DNA from: JAPPLB01 sp965206655
GTDB taxonomy: Bacteria; Acidobacteriota; Terriglobia; Bryobacterales; UBA6623
Reading direction: 5' to 3'
DNA length: 64,000 nucleotides
Assembly: GCA_965206655.1 (NCBI GenBank)
Contig: CBDBKC010000035.1
Coordinates: forward strand, 124,001-188,000
Shown: positions 33,805 to 43,400 of the stretch, piece by piece
Position numbering within the stretch: position 1 is the stretch's first letter
Layout of the letters: each line of letters starts with the position of its first letter
Translations under genes and position numbers: made by a program
Notes under the pieces: model-generated
Seen by the model: only the letters and a program-made list of their open reading frames with translations
Databases searched by the model: none
Told to the model about the DNA's origin: nothing

Positions 33805-34860
33805 TCACGCTTCGGCGAATAGCGGCAGTTGCCGGCGTGCATCGCCGGACTGACGGTTTTGGCGGTGCGCTGAGATCGGCTTGGGCCGCGACCCGAGTCT
33901 ATGAGTAGCTCGGACTTTGTTGACTCGCTTGCGAATCCATTCGGCATAGTCTCCGCGCAAATAGGGTTCACGGGCGTAACGTGCCTGGTAGCGCTCGGCA
34001 AGCGACGGATAGTGTTTCTCGAGGAAAGGGTAGAAGTGCTTCTGAGCCGATGGCATCAGAAAGAGCGTTCCTCCGCCGAAGTAGCTCGCTCCCGAGCGAG
34101 CAGCGGCTGACGCGACCGCATCAAGGTTCGCCAGCGAGTCCGTCAAGAGCGGCATGATGGGGTTCGCAAAAACTCCGACGCACAGACCGCCGGCAGCGAG
34201 CAAAGCAACAGCCTTCAGACGCAAGTCGGGACGGGGCGCCAGGGGCTCGAGTTGCTTGGCCAAAGATGCGTCCGTCGTCGTTACCGTCATATTGATGCTG
34301 AGATCGTTTCGCTCGTTGATCTTTAGCAGAAGGTCGAGATCGCGCGCGACGAGATCGGATTTGGTCGTGAGGGAAAGCGACCGTCCCTGCCGCGAAGCGA
34401 AAACTTCGAGGATCGAGCGAGTCGTTTCGAACTTTCTCTCGGCGGGCTGGTAAGGATCGGTGCTGGTTCCGATGGCGATAGCCCCTTCCGGATCGCGGGC
34501 CAGCTCGCGGCGTAGGATGGTGGCGGCATCTTGCTTGGAGTAGATCTTCTGCTCAAAGAGCCGGCCATCCTCCATCCCCATGAACTCGTGGGTATACCGC
34601 GCATAACAATACTTGCAACCGAACTCGCAACCTCGGTAGGGGTTGATCGTCCAGGTGAAGGGCATGTTGCGATTGGTACAGCGGTTCAACAAACTGCGCG
34701 TCGGCAGCTCGAAATAGTCCGCCTTGGATTTCGAGACGAGGAGTGGGCTCCGATCGGCCAGACGAGCGATGCCGACGAGCTTAGGGCCGAGATCAGCGGG
34801 AAAGAGCAAGAAACTATATTCGCTTTTTGTTCGCCTTGTGTCAAGGGCACTCAAAACCAA
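33805..34860 (-). CDS. Radical SAM protein of the SPL-like family (PA0069/Rv2578c-like)
   Basis: Up to 351 residues. The core begins DYFELPTRSLLNRCTNRNMP, followed by INPYRGCEFGCKYCYARYTHEFM: the cysteines CEFGCKYC (C-x3-C-x2-C) bind the radical-SAM [4Fe-4S] cluster. GTSTDPYQPAERK and LTTKSDLVARDLDLL complete the signature of the spore photoproduct lyase-related family. Function of these non-spore members is not established; nucleic-acid repair or modification has been guessed. The listed start is TTG at 34860, three bases before the tsaE stop; the region up to residue about 30 is atypical and a shorter start near KLVGIARLA is possible. Last gene of a four-gene minus-strand operon. Confidence 0.8.
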   Translation of the reverse strand: MVLSALDTRRTKSEYSFLLFPADLGPKLVGIARLADRSPLLVSKSKADYFELPTRSLLNRCTNRNMPFTWTINPYRGCEFGCKYCYARYTHEFMGMEDGRLFEQKIYSKQDAATILRRELARDPEGAIAIGTSTDPYQPAERKFETTRSILEVFASRQGRSLSLTTKSDLVARDLDLLLKINERNDLSINMTVTTTDASLAKQLEPLAPRPDLRLKAVALLAAGGLCVGVFANPIMPLLTDSLANLDAVASAAARSGASYFGGGTLFLMPSAQKHFYPFLEKHYPSLAERYQARYAREPYLRGDYAEWIRKRVNKVRATHRLGSRPKPISAHRQNRQSGDARRQLPLFAEA

Positions 34861-34863
34861 TCG

Positions 34864-35307
34864 TCAGACCGGCGAACCGTCCTCGCTCCCCACCAGAATC
34901 TCCCGTTCGTCCGCGTTCAGGTCGCGGATCTCAATCCGCAACATCTCGCCGGGGAGCTGATCCGCGAACTTCTCGCCCCACTCGATCAGCACAATGGCCG
35001 GCTCGTCCCAAATGTCATCCAGCCCCAGTGTTTCGAGTTCCGGTAGGCGGTCCAAGCGGTAGAGGTCGATGTGGTAGACCTTCGGCGGGCCCTCGTATTC
35101 ATGGATCAGCGAGAATGTCGGGCTCAGCACCTCGTCCTCTGAAGCGCTACCCAAACCGGCAATCAGCCCCTTCGTAAAGGTCGTCTTGCCGGCGCCCAAA
35201 TCCCCAATCAACAAAACCCACTGAGGCGGACGTAACTCACCGGCAATCTCCCGCCCGAGCGCCATCGTCTCCTCCGCCGAGGACGTTCGGAAGCTTCGCG
35301 CCATCAT
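34864..35307 (-). CDS. tsaE: tRNA threonylcarbamoyladenosine biosynthesis ATPase TsaE
   Basis: 147 residues, standard for TsaE. The P-loop LIGDLGAGKTTFTKG (about 33-47), LSPTFSLIHEY with the switch-like Thr, and IDLYRLDRLPELETLGLDD plus IVLIEWGEKF are all family blocks. TsaE binds TsaB-TsaD and uses ATP to reset the complex that puts t6A on tRNAs reading ANN codons; it is cytoplasmic and nearly universal in bacteria. The start may be the first or second Met. Its ATG overlaps the end of the NnrDE gene by four bases, a common genomic link. Confidence 0.95.
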   Translation of the reverse strand: MMARSFRTSSAEETMALGREIAGELRPPQWVLLIGDLGAGKTTFTKGLIAGLGSASEDEVLSPTFSLIHEYEGPPKVYHIDLYRLDRLPELETLGLDDIWDEPAIVLIEWGEKFADQLPGEMLRIEIRDLNADEREILVGSEDGSPV

Positions 35308-36866
35308 CCCCTGACCCGGCGAATTGCCTCGGGCAGGTAGCCTAAAAGGTCCGTCGCCGCGAGTGTCTGCTCACTTCCCTCGGCCACGGCCAGCTCGCCC
35401 GCCAAGCCATGCAGGTAGACCGCCGCCACGATCGCGAGCTCCGGCCGCGCGTCGTGAAACTGAGCCAGCAAACCGGCAATCATCCCTGTGAGGATGTCGC
35501 CTGAACCGCCTTTCGCCATGGCCGGCGTGCCGGTCGGGTTCACCAGCACCTGTCCGTCCGGCGAAGCGATCAAGGTCCGAAAGCTTTTCAATACAACGTA
35601 AGCGCCTTTCGCTTCCGCGAACGCGCGCGCGATCTCTATGCGTCGCTGCTGCACTTCGGCGCTCGATAATCCCATCAACCGCCCCATCTCGCCGGGGTGC
35701 GGCGTCAGCACCAGGCACGGACTCTTCGTCTGCCAATCCTTCATTGCCGCCAAAGCCGTCAGCCCGTCCGCATCCACCACAAGCGGCGTCTCAACTTCGC
35801 TAACAATCCGTGCCGCCAGAGCCTGATTCGCCACACCGGTTCCGAGCCCCGGCCCAAGCGCCACGACGGTCTTGCCGTCCAGCGTGCTCGCATCAAAAGA
35901 AGACGCGCCCATCGAGCCGTCCGCTTCCTCGACCACGGGAATCGTCATGAGCTCCGGCGTATGGCTGACAACGGCCGGAGCGGCGCCTTCCGCCGTCGCC
36001 ACCGTCACCAAACCCGCGCCCGAACGTAGCGCCGCTGTTCCCGCCATAGTGACCGCGCCCGGTTTCGACCGCGATCCGCCTACGACAAGAACGTGTCCAT
36101 AGTCGCCCTTGTGTGACGACTTCCGGCGAGGTCCAAACAAGGCGCCCACATCCGCCGCCTCCACCAATGACAGCCGTGAACCCTCCATGCCCTCGAACAC
36201 CGACTCCACCGTGCCGATCGGAGCCACGGTCAATGTCCCCAGCCGTTCGCAATTCGGTGGGAACACCTGGCTTACCTTGGGCGCGGTGAACGTCACGGTA
36301 TGGTCGGCCCGCATCGTGGGACCCAAGGGCTCACCCGTATCGGACGGCATGCCGGACGGCAGGTCAACCGCCACGACCTTCGCATGAAGGAAACCGGCGT
36401 TGACATCCTCAATCACGCGCGCAAGCAGGCCCTCCGCCGGACCCCGCAGCCCGGTACCGAGCAATGCATCCACTAGCAGGGTCGCGGGGGTCAGACGCGG
36501 CAGCAACTCGAGCCAACCCGCGGCATCGGTAACCACCGCAGGCTCTACATCCACAGTCCGCAAAGCCGCGTAGTTCGTCGCCGCATCGCCTTTGAGCCCT
36601 TGCGGATCGCCCATCAAAATTACGTCCAGCCGAGCCTCCCGCGCACGTGTTGTGATCTGCCTTGCCACGACGAATCCATCACCACCGTTATTCCCTTTCC
36701 CGCACAACACAACGATTCGCTGCTCAGCGAGCGGTGAGAACCGGTGAGCCAAAAGCTCATACACTCGCGCGCCCGCATTCTCCATCAGGATGAGGCTGGG
36801 CACGCCCCGAGCGACGGTCGCCCGATCGGCCTCGCTCATCTGCGCCGCTGTGAGTATTCGCTGCAA
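35304..36866 (-). CDS. nnrDE: Bifunctional NAD(P)HX epimerase / ADP-dependent NAD(P)HX dehydratase
   Basis: 520 residues. The N-terminal YjeF_N epimerase domain (about 1-215: PSLILMENAGARVYELL, VVLCGKGNNGGDGFVVARQ) is fused to the C-terminal ribokinase-like dehydratase (about 230-515: HKGDYGHVLVVGGSRSKPG, VLTPHPGEMGRLMG, GTPAMAKGGSGDILTGMIAGLL). Together they repair hydrated NADH and NADPH. The fused form is usual in bacteria (NnrD and NnrE equivalents). It starts two bases after the K+ channel gene and overlaps tsaE by four bases, so these are one operon. The order with tsaE is widely conserved. Confidence 0.95.
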   Translation of the reverse strand: MQRILTAAQMSEADRATVARGVPSLILMENAGARVYELLAHRFSPLAEQRIVVLCGKGNNGGDGFVVARQITTRAREARLDVILMGDPQGLKGDAATNYAALRTVDVEPAVVTDAAGWLELLPRLTPATLLVDALLGTGLRGPAEGLLARVIEDVNAGFLHAKVVAVDLPSGMPSDTGEPLGPTMRADHTVTFTAPKVSQVFPPNCERLGTLTVAPIGTVESVFEGMEGSRLSLVEAADVGALFGPRRKSSHKGDYGHVLVVGGSRSKPGAVTMAGTAALRSGAGLVTVATAEGAAPAVVSHTPELMTIPVVEEADGSMGASSFDASTLDGKTVVALGPGLGTGVANQALAARIVSEVETPLVVDADGLTALAAMKDWQTKSPCLVLTPHPGEMGRLMGLSSAEVQQRRIEIARAFAEAKGAYVVLKSFRTLIASPDGQVLVNPTGTPAMAKGGSGDILTGMIAGLLAQFHDARPELAIVAAVYLHGLAGELAVAEGSEQTLAATDLLGYLPEAIRRVRG

Positions 36867-36868
36867 CG

Positions 36869-37879
36869 CTAGCCCTCCACCTCGTCCTCGAACCGCTTGA
36901 GATCCGATCGTTCAGCGATCGCGATCAGCACATCCTCGGGCTCGATTTTCGCACTGCCCGCCGGGTTGAACTGCATCGCGCCATTCGGCTTCTTGATGGC
37001 CAGGATAATCAGGCCGAACAAAGCGCGAATCCGCGACTCTTCGAGCGTCTTGGAAGCGAACTGACTCTTTGACGACACCAGAACCTCCTCGATTTCGATG
37101 TCCAGATGCGCTTCCCGTCCAAACGCCGACGCCAAATCGAGAAAGCTCAACACATGCGGACGCAACATCGACTGTGCCAGCCGGTGACCGATAAACGTAT
37201 ACGGCGTGAACACCGTACTGGCCCCGGCCCGTCGCAGCCGGTCCTCGGCTTCTTGATTGCCGGCGCGGGATGCGATCAACAACTTCGGATTCAACACACT
37301 GGCCGACAGAGTGACATAAACGTTCTGTGCGTCGGACCCCATCGCCGAAACCAGTCCGAAGGCTGTCTCGATGCTCGCGTTGTGCAAAGTCGCATCCTGG
37401 GTCGCATCCGCCACCAGAGTCGGTACTTCCAGTTCCATGCCCCACTTGGCCCGCGTTGGGTCCGACTCGATCAAGAGGACCTTCGCGTCGCTGCGCTTCA
37501 GCTCCCTGACCACACCACGTCCGACCCGGCCCGCTCCGCAGACAATGTAGTGACCCGAGAGTTTCTTCAGCATCCTCTTCCTCCGCCGCCGGCCGAATGT
37601 GTCCGCCAACTCCAGCTTCAGCATCATGTCGCCCAGAATCGTAATCGACGCCAGGATTGTCGTTACGCCGGCCAGCATCAGGACCGACGCGAACACCCGC
37701 CCATGGAAGCTTAGTGGGTGAACCTCGTCATAGCCGACCGTTGTGAGGGTGAGCAGAGTCATGTAGAAGCTGTCGAATAGCGTCCAGCCTTCCACGATCT
37801 GAAAACCCAATGTCCCCATCGCCAAGATGATGGACATCAACGAAAAAACGATGACGATCTGTGATTTCCAAGCCGGCAT
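36869..37879 (-). CDS. Two-pass K+ channel protein with RCK (TrkA-N/TrkA-C) domains, atypical filter
   Basis: 336 residues. Two membrane helices (about 8-28 and 61-85) flank a pore loop, then an RCK N-domain starts HYIVCGAGRVGRGVVREL (about 110-127, a Rossmann GxGxxG) and a TrkA_C domain (about 255-330). The selectivity filter reads TTVGYDEV (46-53), whereas potassium channels have TVGYG; Asp replaces the second filter Gly. Non-Gly residues occur at this site in some bacterial channel-like proteins, so ion selectivity is uncertain. The gene heads an operon with NAD(P)HX repair, tsaE and radical SAM genes. Regulation by nucleotide or calcium binding at the RCK domain is expected from the family. 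Confidence 0.88.
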   Translation of the reverse strand: MPAWKSQIVIVFSLMSIILAMGTLGFQIVEGWTLFDSFYMTLLTLTTVGYDEVHPLSFHGRVFASVLMLAGVTTILASITILGDMMLKLELADTFGRRRRKRMLKKLSGHYIVCGAGRVGRGVVRELKRSDAKVLLIESDPTRAKWGMELEVPTLVADATQDATLHNASIETAFGLVSAMGSDAQNVYVTLSASVLNPKLLIASRAGNQEAEDRLRRAGASTVFTPYTFIGHRLAQSMLRPHVLSFLDLASAFGREAHLDIEIEEVLVSSKSQFASKTLEESRIRALFGLIILAIKKPNGAMQFNPAGSAKIEPEDVLIAIAERSDLKRFEDEVEG

Positions 37880-38011
37880 ACGAAAAGGCCCGAGCCCGAT
37901 AGTGACTCACGGCGACCGCTCCCAGTATCTCGCGATTTCAAGAGCGGCGAGTCGGAAGATGATCCGGCCGCCGGCCCATTCTCGACAAGAGAAGCTACAA
38001 GGCAGTCGCCG

Positions 38012-38977
38012 TTAAGCCTCGCTACGAGAACGATGCCGCAATCGGTCTATCGTCACCGCGGCCACAATAATTGAGCCGGTCAGTACATCCTGAACCCAAT
38101 TCGGCACACCTTTCATACTCAAGCCGTTGCGGATCACCGCCATGAGCATCGCTCCGGCAACCGACCCGACGACGCTACCCTCACCGCCATTCAAGCTGCC
38201 ACCGCCGATCACCACCGCCGCGATGATGTCCAGTTCCATGCCCTTCGCCGCCGTTGGGTCGCCCACCGTCAGGCGGCTGAACTGCATCAGTCCCGCAAAC
38301 CCGATCAGCGTGCCCGCCAGGGAGTACAGCGCCACCTTGACCCGCTCCACGCGAATCCCGCACAGCCGGGCCGTATTCTCGTTCGACCCGATCGCGAAGA
38401 TGTGCCGCCCCAAGACAGTGTTTCGAAGCAATAGCGCTACCAAAATCGCCAGCAGCAGAGTTACCCAGACTCCCGGCGCTACGATGAGCCATGCCGGTTC
38501 GGGGAACTTCGCCAGCATTGCGTTGAGCCACGTGATGGGTGCATCGATTTTCTGCTCGTTCGCCAAGCCTGTCGCCGCGCCGCGAAACACCAGCAGAGTC
38601 CCCAGCGTGATGATGAAGGGAATCAGCTTTAGCTTCGTAATCAGCAAGCCGTTCGCCGCTCCGCACAGGCCTCCAACGAGGATGCCGGCGCAAGCCGCCG
38701 CCCAAGGCGACCAACCTGCCTCAAGCAGCCGAGCCACTACCACCGTCGACAACGCGATCACCGAGCCCGCGCTCAAATCGATGCCGCCCGCAATGATGAT
38801 CAGCGTCATCCCGAGCGCTCCCGCCGTAACGATCACGCTCTGCGTCAGCACCGTGACGCGGTTGAAGCTCGAATAAAACGGCTCCCCTGCCCACAAGCAA
38901 AAGAGAACGTAAACCGCCGCCAAACCAATCAGTGGGCCTAAGTTCTTCACACGCGACTCAACCTGCACACGTAACAC
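38012..38977 (-). CDS. Ribose-type (RbsC/AraH-like) ABC transporter permease, orphan
   Basis: 321 residues from a GTG, with about eight hydrophobic helices. IAGGIDLSAGSVIALSTVV and GANGLLITKLKLIPFIITLGTLLVFRG and AIGSNENTARLCGIRVERVKVALYSLAG are signature blocks of sugar importers of the RbsC/XylH class. Normally this permease is encoded with an ATPase of the RbsA type and a periplasmic binding protein, neither of which is in the window, so it must pair with proteins made elsewhere or be a leftover of a larger operon. Substrate is likely a monosaccharide or autoinducer-like sugar; this is family inference. Confidence 0.88.
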   Translation of the reverse strand: MLRVQVESRVKNLGPLIGLAAVYVLFCLWAGEPFYSSFNRVTVLTQSVIVTAGALGMTLIIIAGGIDLSAGSVIALSTVVVARLLEAGWSPWAAACAGILVGGLCGAANGLLITKLKLIPFIITLGTLLVFRGAATGLANEQKIDAPITWLNAMLAKFPEPAWLIVAPGVWVTLLLAILVALLLRNTVLGRHIFAIGSNENTARLCGIRVERVKVALYSLAGTLIGFAGLMQFSRLTVGDPTAAKGMELDIIAAVVIGGGSLNGGEGSVVGSVAGAMLMAVIRNGLSMKGVPNWVQDVLTGSIIVAAVTIDRLRHRSRSEA

Positions 38978-39008
38978 AGTGACAGCGGAAAACGGCCCTC
39001 AGGCGCTT

Positions 39009-40400
39009 TCAGACGAACAGCTCATCAACGACGCGTCCAAAGACGTCGGAAAGCCGAAAATCTCGTCCGCCGAAGCGGTAAGTGAGCCGCTCGTGATCGA
39101 CGCCGAGTGAATGCAACACCGTGGCCCACAGGTCGTAGACGCTCATCGCGTTCTCGGCGACGTGGTAGCCATGCTCGTCCGTTGATCCGTAGACGAAGCC
39201 CGGCTTGAAGCCTCCTCCGGCGAGCCAGATGCTGAACCCGAACGGGTTGTGGTCGCGGCCGTCCGTTCCTTGGGCGAAGGGCGTCCGGCCGAACTCACCG
39301 GCCCAGATCACCAGAGTCTCGTCGAGCATCCCGCGCGCCTTCAGGTCCTTGAGCAGGCCGGCGATGGGCTGGTCCGTCTGGGCCGCCATGTCGGTGTGTC
39401 CCTCGATCAGATCGCCGTGCTGGTCCCAGGGATTGCCAACCTGACCGGGATCCGCGGGGCGCATCAGGCAGGTGAGTTCCACGAACCGAACGCCGCGTTC
39501 GACCAATCTCCGAGCGAGCAGGCATTCCTTGCCGTATGCCGCCGTTTCCGGAATCGGAGAGTCCATCCCGTAGAGCTTCTTTGTGGCCTCGGTTTCGCCG
39601 CTGATGTCGAGCAAGTCGGGCACGGCGGACTGCATGCGATAAGCGGTTTCGTAGTTGCGGATGGCGGCTTCGACCGCCGGTTCATCAGTCGTCTGCTGAT
39701 AGCGGTCGTCGAGGGCACGGATGAGATCAATCTTCTTTCTCTGCAGGGAATCCGAGTCGGCCGGCCGGATGTTGTTCAAGGCCTCTTCCTCTTCCGGGTA
39801 GAGAAACGAGGCCTGGTTGACAGCCGGCAGGAAGCCGTTGCCGTAGATCCCGACGCCGCCGAGTGGAACGCCGCCGCTGGCCAACACGACGAAACCCGGC
39901 AGGTTCTCGCTCTCTGTGCCGAGACCGTAGGTCGTCCAGGCGCCAACGCTCGGATGACCGAGAAAGGGGTGGCCGGTATGGATGAAGTAGTTCGCCTGCG
40001 CGTGCTCGTTGCCCTCGCTGGTCATGCTACGGATGATGCAGAGGTCGTCAGCGCAGGAGGCGATGTGCGGGAACAGCTCGCTGACGGGAATGCCGCTCTC
40101 GCCGTGGCGGGTAAACTTCCAGGGACTCGGCATGATGTTGCCGACGTCGTTGAACATCGTCGGCTTGACCGGCACGGGCATGGGCTTGCCGGCTTCCCGT
40201 TCCAAGAGCGGTTTCGGGTCGAACGAGTCGACGTGCGAGACTCCGCCGGACATGAAACAGAAGATCACGCTCTTCGCCTTGGGGGTGAAGTGTGGTTTGC
40301 GACCGGCTCCCGGCAGGAGTGAGCTGAGAGCCATCGACCCAAAGCCGGTAGAGCACTGTGCCAGCATCTGCCGCCGGGAAATCGGAGACGTCGCTCTCAT
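39009..40400 (-). CDS. DUF1501 protein, Tat-exported, partner of DUF1549/DUF1553 protein
   Basis: About 463 residues from the ATG at 40400, which overlaps the stop of the upstream cytochrome gene (ATGA). The N-terminus MRATSPISRRQMLAQCSTG is a Tat signal. The alkaline-phosphatase/sulfatase-like DUF1501 domain shows KSVIFCFMSGGVSHVDSFDPKP, HAQANYFIHTGHPFLGHPSVGAW and WAGEFGRTPFAQG-DGRDHNPFGFS. Family members are exported metal-binding proteins of unknown activity and almost always follow a PSCyt/PSD1 gene, as here. The two likely act together outside the cytoplasm. Confidence 0.92.
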   Translation of the reverse strand: MRATSPISRRQMLAQCSTGFGSMALSSLLPGAGRKPHFTPKAKSVIFCFMSGGVSHVDSFDPKPLLEREAGKPMPVPVKPTMFNDVGNIMPSPWKFTRHGESGIPVSELFPHIASCADDLCIIRSMTSEGNEHAQANYFIHTGHPFLGHPSVGAWTTYGLGTESENLPGFVVLASGGVPLGGVGIYGNGFLPAVNQASFLYPEEEEALNNIRPADSDSLQRKKIDLIRALDDRYQQTTDEPAVEAAIRNYETAYRMQSAVPDLLDISGETEATKKLYGMDSPIPETAAYGKECLLARRLVERGVRFVELTCLMRPADPGQVGNPWDQHGDLIEGHTDMAAQTDQPIAGLLKDLKARGMLDETLVIWAGEFGRTPFAQGTDGRDHNPFGFSIWLAGGGFKPGFVYGSTDEHGYHVAENAMSVYDLWATVLHSLGVDHERLTYRFGGRDFRLSDVFGRVVDELFV

Positions 40401-43400
40401 CTCAGGTAAATAAACTCCTTCAGATTCAGCAGCGACTGAGCGTAGTCCTTCCACAGGTCTTGATTGCCCATCATTTCGGGTTGAGGGACATCGCATTCTT
40501 GCGCGAAGGCCTCCACGGACGTCATGAGCAAGTCAAGCTCCGCGGCCTCCGGGTCGCGTCCCAGAGCGCGGCGGAACATGCGGACCGCTCGATCGCTCGG
40601 CGAGATCGCACCGTCGGCCAGCGCTTTTTTTGCCCACTTCGCGGCTTGGTCAACTACGAATGGGTCATTGAGCATGGCCAACGACTGCGCGGGAATATTC
40701 GTCACGTCCCGCTTCCCGCGTGTAGTCGAAGGCTTCGGTGCGTCGAAGACCTGCAGGAACGGATTCTGAGAATTCCGCCGAACCCCCTGGTAGACGCTTC
40801 GTCGGCCGCTGCCGTCAAGAGGGCCTTTCTCACCGCCCCCTTCGGTCTTGCCTACGTAGTAGACATTGATGCTCGGGCCGTACATCGTCTTGTTCAACTC
40901 GCCCGAAATCTCGAGGATCGCGTCGCGGATCGACTCCGCGGGCAGTCGCCGAAAGCTCTGGTGTTGCAGCAGTCGATTGCCGGGGTCGACAGCACGCGCC
41001 TGGGCGGATGCAGTGCTACTCATCTGATACGTCCGCGAGAGGACGACGAACCGAATCATCTCTTTGATCGACCAGCCGCCGTCGACAAAGCGCTTTGCCA
41101 GGAAGTCGAGGAGTTCAGGGTGCGACGGCTTATCGCCGGTCGCGCCGAAGTTGTCGACGGTCGGGACGATTCCCTGGCCGAAGAGGTAGCTCCACAGGCG
41201 ATTCACCATCACCCTTGCCGTCAAAGGGTTATCGGCGCTTGCCAGTGCCCGAGCCAACTCGAGACGGCCGCTGCCCGCCGTCTCGAACGGTTCACCTCCG
41301 AATAGCTCGATGTACCTGCGCTCCACCGGGTCCGCTGGACTCTTGTGGTCACCGCGTGTGAACAAGGGCTGGTCGAAGTTCGTGCCCGGCAGTACGCCCG
41401 GCGCCCGCCGCGGGATAGGAACCTCTCCTTCCAAGCGGCGGTAGTCTTCGACGGAAGCCCGCAGTTCGGCCAGCTCCTCCAGGGTCGTGGGCACCAGGCC
41501 TGCTCGGATCGCAAAGTCGAGAAAGGCTGTCTGGCGAGCGTCAAGATTCCCGCCTGCCCAGGCCGCCACGGCGTCTTGGATGAGGCGGTCATAGAGCGCT
41601 TCGAGGTCTTCGATGTTTTGCGGAGGGTCTCGATCCAGCAAGTGCAGGATTGCGAGCGGCAAGTCTCGCGGATTTTCTTCCTCGTCGTGGAAGACGACTT
41701 CGACGACTCCGAAACTCGATCGGCCATCGCCCGAGGCCTTGTGGTCGGGCTTCTTGGGGTTGAACCTGAATGGCCGCGAACGCTCGTCCAGCGTCTGGAA
41801 TTCGAGATGGGCGTTTTCGCCCTTGCGATAGGCAGTGTCGAAGCGAATCCACTGCGGTCGACCGCCGTTCACATCGGCTGCCGGATGGATGCCGCCACCG
41901 CCAATCGGATAGTTCTCGACCACCAGGCGGGCCGACGGAAAGCTATCCCCGATGACCCGCACGCTGATGTAGTCGCTTGAGACACGAAAGCGCGGCGACC
42001 CCACAATCGCGCCGTACTTTCGGGAATCGAGCCCCGTATGAACTCCCGCCGGGAGTAAGCTCCCAATAATCTCCTCGCCTTCTGGAAGGACTCGAAACTC
42101 GCCGTGGGGAGACACCTTCGCGGGCGCCCCCGGACCATTCGGAAACCATTCTTCGTAATCGCCGGGGTCGGTTAGATCCCAAGCGGTTTGAAAGCCATCG
42201 AGGTTCCTTGCCCGTCCCGACTGCGCTTCGCCGAGCCAAAGTTCGCGCAAGTAGCTCCACTCACGCCGGAAGGCTTCGTCCTCCAACCCTTGGAGCACCT
42301 GCCACGGCTGCAACGCGTCATCCACCGTCTCGGCACTGAGTCGTTGTTTCAGCTTTGGCAGCCGAGGATCCTCGTCGTTGGATGACGTACGCGCCTGCTG
42401 AAGAACCCCTGCGGCCACGTCTTTGTTCTTGGTCCAGGCCTCGGACAAACCGTTCCGAATCTCCAGGCGCAGCTTTTCCATGCGCTCTCGGCCTTCGCTC
42501 AAAACTTCCGGCGAATCCACCGTGACGAGCCCGTGCCGGCTGCTCGCCAAGACGCCGTAGAGCGCGTAGAAATCTTTCTGGGTAATCGGATCGAACTTGT
42601 GATCGTGGCAGCGCGCGCACGAGATGGTGAGGCCCTGAAAGGCCTTCGACAGCACGTCGATCTGGTTGTCGACGACTTTGACTTGATCGTCGAGAGCATC
42701 GACGGGAACGTAGCCGTACTCCACCATGCGGAGGTTTCCCGGGCCCAGCATCGACTCGTTGAGACCCTCTTGCTCGTTCAGTCGAGGGTCATCGAGTAGA
42801 TCCCCGGCGAGGTACTCGAGCAGCATCCGGTCGTATGGCACGTCGGCATTGAATGCGCGGATCAGGTAGTCGCGATAGCGCCACGCCATCGGCAGGGCGA
42901 AGTCCCCCTGGCTGCCATGCGACTCCGAGTAACGCACCCAGTCCATCCAATGCCGAGCCCAATGTTCCCCGAACCGATCGGAAGCAAGCATCTGATTGAC
43001 AGCGTCGAGGTAGGCTGTCGGCGACTTGCTGTGGGCAAAGTGGTGAATCTGTTCGGGCCGCGGAGGAAGCCCCGTGAGGTCGAAGCTCAAGCGCCGAATC
43101 AGCGTTCGCCGGTCCGCTTGGGGCGCGGGCTTCAGGCCGGCCTCCTCGAGCCTTGAGGCGATGAAGGCGTCGACCTCGTTGAGCGCCCAACCGGCATCCG
43201 AAGCCGCCGGGGCCGTCTGGCCTCTCACCGGCTCGAACGCCCAGTGTTTCCGGTCGGCGTCTCCGGCCGCTTTGGCCCCTGACGGCCACAGAACGCCGGC
43301 TTCGATCCACTTTGCGAAGTCCGCGATCTGCTCCTTTGGCAGCATCCCGCCTAGCGGCATTTCGAGACCTTCATGTCGAAGTGCCCGGACCAATAGACTC

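Noticed and set aside
39249..40322. 357-codon plus-strand frame opposite the DUF1501 gene
   Set aside because: Antisense of a conserved protein, without any domain.
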